A program made the translations under genes and the position numbers. Shown one piece after another: positions 1-5,570 of a DNA stretch of 13,656 bases (its first letter is position 1; the number at the start of each line of letters is the position of its first letter). This DNA comes from Rhodoferax sp. OV413 (lineage in GTDB: Bacteria; Pseudomonadota; Gammaproteobacteria; Burkholderiales; Burkholderiaceae_C), in contig CAMATS010000026.1 in assembly GCA_945861195.1 (NCBI GenBank), positions 1 through 13,656 of the forward strand. The letters run 5' to 3'. The notes beneath the pieces were generated by a model, which was not told the DNA's origin, did not search any database, and saw only the letters and a list, made by a program, of their open reading frames with translations.

Positions 1-286
1 CCTTGCCGCCTTGATCGGCAAGAAGTTTGTAGGCGACCCACACCAAACCCAGGCCACCCACCAGCATCAGCCCTGGAATCTTGAGCAACCAGACAACCCC
101 CAGGGTCATCAAGGCGCGCACGCCAATGGCGCCCACTGTGCCCCAAACAATGGCCTTCTTTTGCAAATTTGGGGGCAGGTTGCGCGCCGCCAAGGCGATC
201 ACGATGGCGTTGTCGCCTGCTAGCACCAGGTCGATCAAAATAATAGCCAGCAGCGCTGACCACCAGGGAGTAGAAAAGAGTTCCAT
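1..286 (-). CDS. TerC/YjbE-family integral membrane protein, N-terminal part (putative Mn2+ exporter)
   Basis: This is the first 95 codons of a gene that runs off the left edge of the window, so the C-terminus is missing. The product starts MELFSTPWWSALLAIILIDL and continues with the LAGDNA motif (residues 22-27, Asp25 and Asn26) in the first membrane helix. That motif and the acidic Asp19 are hallmarks of TerC/YjbE proteins. A second hydrophobic stretch lies at about residues 52-68 and a third at about 73-88. TerC proteins such as Alx of E. coli and MeeF/MeeY of Bacillus are linked to manganese export. The start at 286 is chosen because homologues begin this way and AAGG lies about 8 nt upstream. 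A yybP-ykoY riboswitch sits in the leader, which independently supports a manganese role. The family is certain; the exact substrate is inferred. Confidence 0.92.
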   Translation of the reverse strand, partial: MELFSTPWWSALLAIILIDLVLAGDNAIVIALAARNLPPNLQKKAIVWGTVGAIGVRALMTLGVVWLLKIPGLMLVGGLGLVWVAYKLLADQGGK

Positions 287-367
287 TGCAATGCCTTTTT
301 GTTGTCAATTGAATGCATCACTCGACCGAGCAACAACAAAGCGGGAATTTGGGCCAACTTCGCGCGC

Positions 368-384
368 TGCACTGTCGGAGTGCA
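368..384 (-). promoter_or_regulatory. Hairpin just downstream of the riboswitch aptamer (possible expression platform)
   Basis: The minus-strand sequence TGCACTCCGACAGTGCA forms a perfect 6-bp stem with a 5-nt loop, immediately 3' of the aptamer. No U-tract follows, so it is not a classic intrinsic terminator. It may insulate the aptamer or take part in switching access to the start region of the terC-like gene, where AAGG could alternatively pair with the CCTT of the P1 3' strand. That pairing is only 4 bp and is speculative. Confidence 0.4.
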
Positions 385-500
385 TGGCGAAGGTCTTGCC
401 CAGTGCTGCGCTAACGCGCTTGGCACCTGCTAAACCGGAAAAGCCTAGAGCTTTTCGTATTGACGACTTAGCAACGGGGGGCTACTCCCCTTCAGCTATC
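385..500 (-). promoter_or_regulatory. yybP-ykoY family manganese riboswitch (aptamer) in the terC-like leader
   Basis: Read on the minus strand, the leader carries the conserved blocks of this aptamer in order: GAAGGGGAGTAGC at 493-481, GTCGTCAATACG at 466-455, and GGCAAGACCTTCGCC at 400-386. The P1 helix can form between GAAGG (493-489) and CCTTC (393-389). The blocks closely match the Lactococcus lactis and E. coli yybP-ykoY aptamers as I remember them. The class binds Mn2+ and turns on Mn exporters or TerC genes, and here it sits about 100 nt upstream of a TerC gene on the same strand. I see no oligo-U terminator after the aptamer, so control is probably translational. Exact boundaries are approximate. 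Confidence 0.9.
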
Positions 501-501
501 G

Positions 502-507
502 ATACTA
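502..507 (-). promoter_or_regulatory. Possible -10 element for the riboswitch transcript
   Basis: TAGTAT on the minus strand (4/6 match to TATAAT) lies 8 nt before the first base of P1. That would start the RNA at about 495, just at the aptamer. No good -35 is visible at 16-18 nt spacing, so support is mainly positional. Confidence 0.3.
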
Positions 508-552
508 CCATGGAGCCCTCAGGTAAAAGCGTGGGGCTATGATCAGATTCAA

Positions 553-1023
553 ATGGCAGGCATTCACATCACGGACATCGAGTCTGCAATTAACTTTTGG
601 CGCGACAAATGCCCCTCGCCCGACGGTTTTTCGCTGGCTGCACCCATCCGCGCCCTGGCCGAGGTGTACGCGCAAATGGTGTTCTACCGCGAGACTGAGG
701 CAGACGAACACTCTTTTCCCGCCGAGGCTTTAGAGTTCTGGCTGACCTGGTATGACACCACGCCGGATTCGCCCTGCATCGCGATTTGCTCCACCAGCCA
801 GGGAGATGCTCAGTGCAAGGGCTGTGGGCGCAGCTTTACCGAGGTACAGCAGTGGACCGAACTGCGCCCGGCGCAAAAGCGCCAGACCTGGCGGCGCATC
901 ACCCTTGAGGCGCGGGCCTGGCGCTTTAACCGGTATGCGGAAAGGGCCGGAGGCTATTTCCAGCGTAGCGCCTCGACATCGACATTGAGCGCACCGTCGC
1001 CCAACATCAAAACCCCTTCTTGA
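553..1023 (+). CDS. DUF3717-DUF1289 fusion protein
   Basis: This 156-residue protein has two recognisable parts. Residues 3-65 (HITDIESAINFWR, then RALAEVYAQMV) match DUF3717. Residues 73-128 match DUF1289, with four cysteines as C75-x3-C79-x8-C88-x2-C91 followed by the Trp/Arg-rich segment QTWRRITLEARAWRFNRYAE. The cysteines could bind a metal or Fe-S cluster, but the function is unknown. From memory, similar fused proteins occur in Comamonadaceae. The start at 553 is where the DUF3717 homology begins. There is no Shine-Dalgarno sequence, but TATGAT (538-543) lies 9 nt upstream. The tail after about residue 134 (GGYFQRSASTSTLS...) looks unlike the family and is read antisense to the last codons of yaeQ, so the stop seems to have drifted into the neighbour. 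Confidence 0.85.
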   Translation: MAGIHITDIESAINFWRDKCPSPDGFSLAAPIRALAEVYAQMVFYRETEADEHSFPAEALEFWLTWYDTTPDSPCIAICSTSQGDAQCKGCGRSFTEVQQWTELRPAQKRQTWRRITLEARAWRFNRYAERAGGYFQRSASTSTLSAPSPNIKTPS

Positions 1024-1514
1024 ACCGTGGCCTGCAACTGCATGCTGCGCTGTGCCATTGGCACTAGGGCTTGCGCTGCTGCTGCAGGGATGCGCCACAC
1101 GGACAGGTTGGGCGGGCGTGCGAGTTTGTTTTGCATGTTGCGCCACCAGATGTCAGCCGAGGCGCTAAAACAGTAAAGGACCACGGCATCTGCGCGGCTG
1201 CAGGCCTTGAGTAGCGGCTTGTCCTCGGGCTGCCCGACTTCCATCCAAAGCCGGGTGCGGCCAGTGAAGTCGCGCAGCCACACATCGGGCTCATTGGGGT
1301 CACTCAAGCCCGCACCAAAGGCCAGGGTGCCGTCGCCCTGGCAAACCGATTGCAGTTGGTGAGCCTGCAGCGCCAAAGCGCACAGCCGCACCATCATGCG
1401 TTCATCGGTCTCGCTCGGGTGCCTGGCCAGCGTCAAGCCATGGTCCGCGTAGTAACCATGGTCAATGTCTGCAATTTGTAAATTCGCCTTAAAAATCGTC
1501 GACTTAAGAGCCAT
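954..1514 (-). CDS. yaeQ: YaeQ family protein
   Basis: This 186-residue protein belongs to the YaeQ family (about 180 residues in E. coli). The hallmark N-terminal block MALKSTIFKANLQIADID is followed by YYADHGLTLARHPSETDERM at residues 21-40. YaeQ has a PD-(D/E)XK nuclease-like fold; the biological role is not settled (an older link to RfaH/hemolysin expression in E. coli is indirect). The start at 1514 is chosen because family members begin with MALK and GGGAG lies upstream. The frame stays open to 1634, but that extension is low-complexity and falls in a repeat element. The 3' end overlaps the convergent DUF3717-DUF1289 gene by 70 bp. purB lies 163 bp upstream on the same strand, so co-transcription is possible if the intervening hairpins do not terminate. 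Confidence 0.93.
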   Translation of the reverse strand: MALKSTIFKANLQIADIDHGYYADHGLTLARHPSETDERMMVRLCALALQAHQLQSVCQGDGTLAFGAGLSDPNEPDVWLRDFTGRTRLWMEVGQPEDKPLLKACSRADAVVLYCFSASADIWWRNMQNKLARPPNLSVWRIPAAAAQALVPMAQRSMQLQATVQEGVLMLGDGALNVDVEALRWK

Positions 1515-1541
1515 CAGTAAACCGCTCCCGGTGCGCACATC

Positions 1542-1657
1542 GCAGCAAACGCAGCGGCAAGCGAGAGGGCGACAGTTTCGCCGCCGGGCCGCCCCAAGGC
1601 GAAACGCACCCCCTCGGGGGGCAGCGCAGCACACGCAGTGGCCAGCGTGGGGGCGAC
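1542..1657. repeat. Composite intergenic repeat: two 32-bp direct repeats flanking two hairpins
   Basis: Copies at 1542-1573 and 1626-1657 match at 27 of 32 positions by my count; each begins GCAGCA and ends GGGCGAC. Between them lie an 8-bp inverted repeat, GTTTCGCC (1575-1582) with GGCGAAAC (1598-1605), and the hairpin CCCCC-TC-GGGGG (1609-1620). This resembles a GC-rich repeat that I associate with intergenic regions of Comamonadaceae genomes, probably a REP-like dispersed element. It fills nearly all of the gap between purB and yaeQ. Confidence 0.7.
1575..1620. terminator. Two strong GC-rich hairpins between purB and yaeQ (possible transcription attenuator)
   Basis: The first stem is GTTTCGCC/GGCGAAAC with a 15-nt loop. 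The second is CCCCC/GGGGG with a 2-nt loop. Neither is followed by a T-run on either strand, so this would not be a canonical intrinsic terminator. It could act through Rho, stabilise the purB mRNA 3' end, or simply be the core of the repeat. Confidence 0.35.
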
Positions 1658-1677
1658 ATCCTCAAGCATGGGGGTCA

Positions 1678-3057
1678 TCACACGCGTTTGGCAAGGTCCG
1701 CGGCCAGGCCGGTGTAGTTGGCTGGGGTCATGGCCAGCAGGCGCTGCTTGGCCTCGGTTGGCAGCGCAAGTTTGTTGATAAAGCCTTGCATCAACTCCTG
1801 TGTCATGGGCTGGCCCCGCGTGAAATTCTTCAGTTGCTCATAGGGCTCGGGCAGGCCGAATCGGCGCATCACGGTTTGGATCGGTTCGGCCAGCACTTCC
1901 CAGGCGGCGTCTAGGTCGGCGGCAATGGCCGCTTGGTTAAGTTCGAGTTTGCCCAGACCGGTGGCAAGTGAGTGGTAGGCCAGCACGGCATGGCCCAGCG
2001 CCACGCCGATGTTGCGCAGCACGGTGGAATCGCTCAGGTCACGCTGCCAGCGCGAGATTGGCAACTTTTCGCTCAGATGGCGCAGCAGCGCATTGGCCAG
2101 GCCCAGGTTGCCCTCGGCGTTCTCGAAATCGATCGGATTCACCTTGTGCGGCATGGTGCTGGAGCCGACCTCGCCAGCGCGTAATTTTTGCTTGAAATAA
2201 CCCAGCGAAACATAGCCCCAGACATCGCGCGACCAGTCAATCAGGATGGTGTTGGCGCGGGCCACGGCGTCAAACAGTTCGGCCATGTAGTCGTGCGGCT
2301 CAATTTGGATGCTGTAAGCCTGAAAGCTAAGCCCCAGGCCCTGGGGTTCTGGCGCTTCCACCACCCGCCGGCTAAAAGCCTCCCAATCAAACCCAGGCCA
2401 GGCGGCAAGGTGGGCGTTGTAGTTGCCGACTGCGCCATTCATTTTGGCCAGCAGGCATACGCCAGCAATGCGACTGCGCGCGCCGTCCAAGCGCGCTACC
2501 ACGTTGGCAATTTCTTTGCCCACGGTGCTCGGGCTGGCGGTTTGGCCGTGGGTGCGGCTCAGCATGGGCACGCCGGCAAAGGCGTGCGCCATCTCACGCA
2601 TTTGCGAAATGATGCTGTCTAGCGCGGGCAGCAGTATTTGATCGCGTCCGGCCTTGAGTTGCAGGGCATGGCTGGTGTTGTTGATGTCCTCGCTGGTGCA
2701 GGCAAAGTGCACAAATTCGCTGGCCGCAAGCAACTCGGCTTGTCCCACCAGCCGGCTCTTGATCCAGTACTCTACCGCCTTGACATCATGGTTGGTGGTT
2801 TTTTCAATGGTCTTGATGGCCGCGCCGTCAGTTTCTGAAAAATCGTCCACCAGCTGCCCGAGGTAGCGTCGCGCATTGGGCGTTAGCGGTGCGAACTGCT
2901 CAAGACCGCAGTCGCTCAAGGCAATCAACCAGGCTATTTCAACTTGCACGCGGCGTTTCATGTAGCCGAATTCGCTCATGATTGGGCGCAGGGCCGCTAG
3001 CCGTGGGGCGTAGCGTCCATCCAGTGGCGAGAGGGCGCTCAGGGCTGAAAACATCAT
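1678..3057 (-). CDS. purB: Adenylosuccinate lyase
   Basis: This 459-residue enzyme (E. coli PurB, 456) cleaves SAICAR to AICAR and adenylosuccinate to AMP, both releasing fumarate, in cytosolic purine synthesis. The N-terminus FSALSALSPLDGRY is typical of PurB. Residues 168-177 (SRTHGQTASP) carry the catalytic His170. Residues 298-309 (GSSTMPHKVNPI) are the fumarase/aspartase superfamily signature loop with the catalytic serine. KMNGAVGNYNAH (205-216) is also characteristic. Two ATG codons are adjacent (3057 and 3054) and either could be used. No Shine-Dalgarno sequence is visible; TACAAT lies only 6 nt upstream of the first ATG. The gene is intact. GST-like gene 3178 is divergent, 120 bp away. 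Confidence 0.97.
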   Translation of the reverse strand: MMFSALSALSPLDGRYAPRLAALRPIMSEFGYMKRRVQVEIAWLIALSDCGLEQFAPLTPNARRYLGQLVDDFSETDGAAIKTIEKTTNHDVKAVEYWIKSRLVGQAELLAASEFVHFACTSEDINNTSHALQLKAGRDQILLPALDSIISQMREMAHAFAGVPMLSRTHGQTASPSTVGKEIANVVARLDGARSRIAGVCLLAKMNGAVGNYNAHLAAWPGFDWEAFSRRVVEAPEPQGLGLSFQAYSIQIEPHDYMAELFDAVARANTILIDWSRDVWGYVSLGYFKQKLRAGEVGSSTMPHKVNPIDFENAEGNLGLANALLRHLSEKLPISRWQRDLSDSTVLRNIGVALGHAVLAYHSLATGLGKLELNQAAIAADLDAAWEVLAEPIQTVMRRFGLPEPYEQLKNFTRGQPMTQELMQGFINKLALPTEAKQRLLAMTPANYTGLAADLAKRV

Positions 3058-3063
3058 GCCAGG

Positions 3064-3069
3064 ATTGTA
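3064..3069 (-). promoter_or_regulatory. Possible purB -10 element very close to the start codon
   Basis: TACAAT on the minus strand matches TATAAT at 5/6 positions and ends 6 nt before the first purB ATG. Transcription from it would begin at or next to the ATG. The -35 region is weak: GTGACA lies 13 nt upstream, a non-standard spacing. It could be chance. Confidence 0.3.
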
Positions 3070-3122
3070 GGTGCCGACCCGCTGTCACACGGCTGCTGCC
3101 ACCAGTGATGCCACCAGCGACT

Positions 3123-3150
3123 TTGGCCGGTGTGGCCGAGCGGCTAAAAT
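3123..3150 (+). promoter_or_regulatory. Putative sigma70 promoter for the GST-like gene
   Basis: TTGGCC (3123-3128, 4/6) and TAAAAT (3145-3150, 5/6) are separated by 16 bp. The predicted start near 3157 leaves a leader of about 20 nt before the ATG at 3178. Confidence 0.5.
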
Positions 3151-3177
3151 GACCAGCCCTGTGTTAACAGTTCACCC

Positions 3178-3792
3178 ATGAAATTAATTGGTTCCCTGTC
3201 CAGTCCCTATGTCCGCAAGGTGCGGGTGGTCATGGCAGAAAAAAAATTGGACTACAACCTTGTCCTTGAAGACGTGTGGTCAGCGCAAACCAGCATGGGC
3301 GAAGCCAACCCTTTGGGCAAGGTGCCGTGCCTGGTGATGGAGGGCTCTGAGGCCCTGTTTGATTCGCGCGTCATTGTCGAATACCTCGACACCCTGTCAC
3401 CTGTGGGCAAGCTGATTCCATCAGTCGGGCGGGAGCGGGCAGAGATCAAGACCTGGGAGGCCCTGGCTGACGGCTTGTTGGACGCAGCCCTGCTTGCCCG
3501 TATGGAGGCCACCTGGTCCGGACGCACCGATGCACAGCGCAGCCAGGCCTGGATCGATCGGCAACTGGGCAAGATAGACATGGCGTTGCGGGCCATGGGC
3601 CGGGGCGTGGCGGACAAAAACTTTTGCGCGGGTGTGCACTTTGGCCTGGCCGACATTTGCGTGGGCTGCGCCCTGGGTTATCTGGATTTTCGTTTTCCCC
3701 AGATCGACTGGCGCAGCGAGCATGCCAACCTGCTGCGGCTTTATGAGAAGCTCATGCAGCGCCCCAGTTTTGCCGAAACAGCGCCGCCCTGA
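3178..3792 (+). CDS. Glutathione S-transferase family protein
   Basis: The 204-residue product has the two-domain GST layout. The thioredoxin-fold N-domain (1-75) starts MKLIGSLSSPYVRKVR and has the NPLGKVPCLV block with the cis-Pro position P50, then D62-S63 of the glutathione gamma-glutamyl site. A helical C-domain (about 90-200) follows, with GLADICVGCALGYLDFRF. The length and the SSPYVRKVR motif fit the bacterial YibF-like group, cytosolic enzymes conjugating or reducing substrates with glutathione. The substrate is unknown. A promoter is visible upstream but no Shine-Dalgarno sequence. The gene converges on the lipid operon, with only 9 bp between the stops, so the transcripts may overlap. 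It may assist with oxidised lipids, but this rests on adjacency alone. Confidence 0.92.
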   Translation: MKLIGSLSSPYVRKVRVVMAEKKLDYNLVLEDVWSAQTSMGEANPLGKVPCLVMEGSEALFDSRVIVEYLDTLSPVGKLIPSVGRERAEIKTWEALADGLLDAALLARMEATWSGRTDAQRSQAWIDRQLGKIDMALRAMGRGVADKNFCAGVHFGLADICVGCALGYLDFRFPQIDWRSEHANLLRLYEKLMQRPSFAETAPP

Positions 3793-3798
3793 GCGCAG

Positions 3799-3827
3799 GG
3801 CTCAACGCTTGGCGCGGCCCTTGAGCC
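3799..3827. terminator. Inverted repeat at the convergent junction of the GST gene and the operon end
   Basis: GGCTCAA (3799-3805) and TTGAGCC (3821-3827) form a perfect 7-bp stem with a 15-nt GC-rich loop. It straddles the last codons of the minus-strand NTF2-like gene. There is no T-run, so its role as a bidirectional terminator is only a suggestion. Confidence 0.3.
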
Positions 3828-4248
3828 AGCGCATCAGGCTGCCTAGCAGGGGCAACTTTTCGTACAACTCTTCTGCCGCGTCCCAATAGTCGCGGTGCAG
3901 CGTGACCAGCCCATCGGCTGCAAACACCAGATGGGTTGCGCCCAATATCAGTTGGTTTTTTTCGGCCTGATGGCTTTTGAAGCGAAAGTGGAATTCCCAG
4001 GTCAAGAAACACTGCTCGCCCTGCAAAACCTGCTGTGTGACGACAAATCTCGGCTCATGCAGGGAATCGAACATGTGCTTAAAAACACGCTCGATGGCAG
4101 GCAAACCGATGACCTCATTAAAGGGGTCTTTGAAGCGGGCCTGGGTGGCGTAAATCTGCCCGAGTTGGCTTAGGCTGGCGGGCTGCAGCCCCTCAAAAAA
4201 GGCTACCAGCCGCTTGGCCGCATCGGCGGCAGGCGTGGGGCTGCTCAT
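3802..4248 (-). CDS. NTF2/SnoaL-like protein, last gene of the lipid operon
   Basis: This 148-residue protein begins MSSPTPAADAAKRLVAFFEG and has the compact alpha+beta NTF2-like pattern: N-terminal helix, YATQARFKDPFNEVIG, a beta-rich middle (FLTWEFHFRF), and RDYWDAAEELYEKLPLLG near the C-terminus. NTF2-like folds bind small hydrophobic ligands and include isomerases and cyclases. No catalytic set can be assigned here. The start at 4248 is favoured over an ORF start at 4314 because it overlaps the stop of the SDR gene in an ATGA arrangement and the upstream extension lacks family features. From memory, this type of protein accompanies the SDR and FAD genes in related clusters. The precise function is unknown. 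Confidence 0.88.
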   Translation of the reverse strand: MSSPTPAADAAKRLVAFFEGLQPASLSQLGQIYATQARFKDPFNEVIGLPAIERVFKHMFDSLHEPRFVVTQQVLQGEQCFLTWEFHFRFKSHQAEKNQLILGATHLVFAADGLVTLHRDYWDAAEELYEKLPLLGSLMRWLKGRAKR

Positions 4249-5024
4249 TGGGCGACCCGGCCGACCAAAGAGAAAAACAGCCGGTTGGGCAGCAAGCGCA
4301 GGGCCTTCATCCACAGCGTGAAACGTTTGGGGAAATGCAACTCAAAGTCGCCCCGCGCCCAGCCCTGCAACATGGCCTGCGCGGCCTCCTCGGGACTGAT
4401 CAGAGCCGGCATGTCGAAGGCGTTGCCAGCGGTCAATGGAGTTTTCACAAAGCCCGGGTTCACCAGTGACACCCCGATGCCCTTCGGGTGCAAGTCCAGG
4501 TACAGGGTTTCGGCCAGGTTGATGAGTGCCGCCTTGGTCGGCCCGTAGGCCAGGCTGTTGGGCAGGCCGCGGTAGCCCGCCACACTGCCCACCAAGCTGA
4601 TATGGCCGCTGCCGCGCGCCAGCAGTGCCGGCAACAAAGCCTCGAGCAGGTACAGCGCCCCCAGGTAGTTGATCTTCAGATGCTCTTGCATGTCGGCCAG
4701 ATCCAGGCTGCTGGCTCGCATGGCTTGGTAGTGGCCTGCGCAGTACACCACATGGTCCAGCGGACCTTGGGCCAGCAATTGCTGTGTCGCCTGCTGCAGG
4801 GCGTTTGGCTCGCCGGCGTCGAGTGGCAAGGCCTGGCTGCCCGGATGCTGTTGCACAAATTCGGCCAGGGCTGCGGCTTTTCGGGCAGACACGCTGACCC
4901 TCGCGCCAGCCTGGTGCAGGGCTGCAGCAGTGGCGCGGCCAATACCGGTGGACGCGCCAATAACCCAGACGTTCTGGCCACGCCAGTCCCGCAGGGGTGG
5001 GTTGAGTGGGGCAAAGAGTGGCAT
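4245..5024 (-). CDS. Short-chain dehydrogenase/reductase (SDR)
   Basis: This 259-residue classical SDR has the NAD(P)-binding motif GASTGIG at residues 23-29, CAG (95-97) in place of NNAG, N119 in KINYLGA, S147 in LVGSVAG, and the catalytic pair Y160-xxx-K164 (YGPTK). PGFVKTPLT (190-198) follows. The full Asn-Ser-Tyr-Lys tetrad is present, so the enzyme should be active, oxidising or reducing a hydroxyl/carbonyl. The C-terminal FPKRFTLWMKALRLLPNRLF is basic and hydrophobic and could bind membrane, which would suit a lipid substrate (inference). GAGGG lies 7 nt before the ATG and includes the end of the upstream DUF3833 stop codon. Its own stop overlaps the next gene by 4 nt. Confidence 0.94.
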   Translation of the reverse strand: MPLFAPLNPPLRDWRGQNVWVIGASTGIGRATAAALHQAGARVSVSARKAAALAEFVQQHPGSQALPLDAGEPNALQQATQQLLAQGPLDHVVYCAGHYQAMRASSLDLADMQEHLKINYLGALYLLEALLPALLARGSGHISLVGSVAGYRGLPNSLAYGPTKAALINLAETLYLDLHPKGIGVSLVNPGFVKTPLTAGNAFDMPALISPEEAAQAMLQGWARGDFELHFPKRFTLWMKALRLLPNRLFFSLVGRVAQ

Positions 5025-5033
5025 GGACTACCC

Positions 5034-5570
5034 TCAGCGCTTCACAAAGGACAGGGTCACCTCGCCCAGGCGCAGGCCAAACTTGCTCATGGTGGCCTTG
5101 TTGAGCATGACCTTGTCGGTCATCAGATACATCCAGTCGTCGAACTGAACCTCAACAACCCAGCCGTTGACCGGCAGGTTCAGGGTGTAGTTCCACTGGA
5201 AGGTGTTGCCCCGGGTCTGTCCGAGCGCCTCACCCACCACATCATCAGCGCGGCCGCTGTAGCGGCCGTCGGCGAGCCGGCGCAGGCGCCAGATGCGTTT
5301 TTGGGTGCTGCCGTCAGCGTATAGAAAATCTTCGTCAAGCAGCCCCTCGTCGCCGTTCCAACTGCAGGCCATGACCACCGTGAAGCGCTTGACCACAGTG
5401 CCCGAGCGGTCGGTAAAAACGCCATAGGCATCCAGCGTGCCATTGAAATACTGCCGCAAGTCGAGCAGGGGTTTGTCCTGGGCATAGCTGTCTATTTGCT
5501 GCGAGGCGCAAGCGCCTAACAGCAGTGAGCCTGGGACAGCCGCCGAGGCAAGCAATAGGCGTCTTTTCAT
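5034..5570 (-). CDS. DUF3833 lipoprotein
   Basis: This 178-residue protein has a lipoprotein signal: MKRRLLL, a hydrophobic stretch, then lipobox LLGAC with Cys21 as the predicted lipidation site. The mature part contains LRQYFNGTLDAYGVFTDRSG (residues 38-57) and a beta-rich run through WNYTLNLPVNGWVVEVQFDDW, a lipocalin-like DUF3833 pattern of unknown function. It probably sits on a periplasmic membrane face. The ATG at 5570 has an excellent GGAGA 5 nt upstream and overlaps the MFS stop (ATGA). The same frame stays open far upstream inside the MFS gene, but that is a shadow. A lipid-binding or trafficking role is plausible from the fold and context but unproven. Confidence 0.92.
   Translation of the reverse strand: MKRRLLLASAAVPGSLLLGACASQQIDSYAQDKPLLDLRQYFNGTLDAYGVFTDRSGTVVKRFTVVMACSWNGDEGLLDEDFLYADGSTQKRIWRLRRLADGRYSGRADDVVGEALGQTRGNTFQWNYTLNLPVNGWVVEVQFDDWMYLMTDKVMLNKATMSKFGLRLGEVTLSFVKR

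Noticed and set aside
1515..1634. N-terminal extension of yaeQ by 40 residues
   Set aside because: The added sequence is Cys/Arg-rich and encoded in the repeat element; YaeQ homologues begin with MALK.
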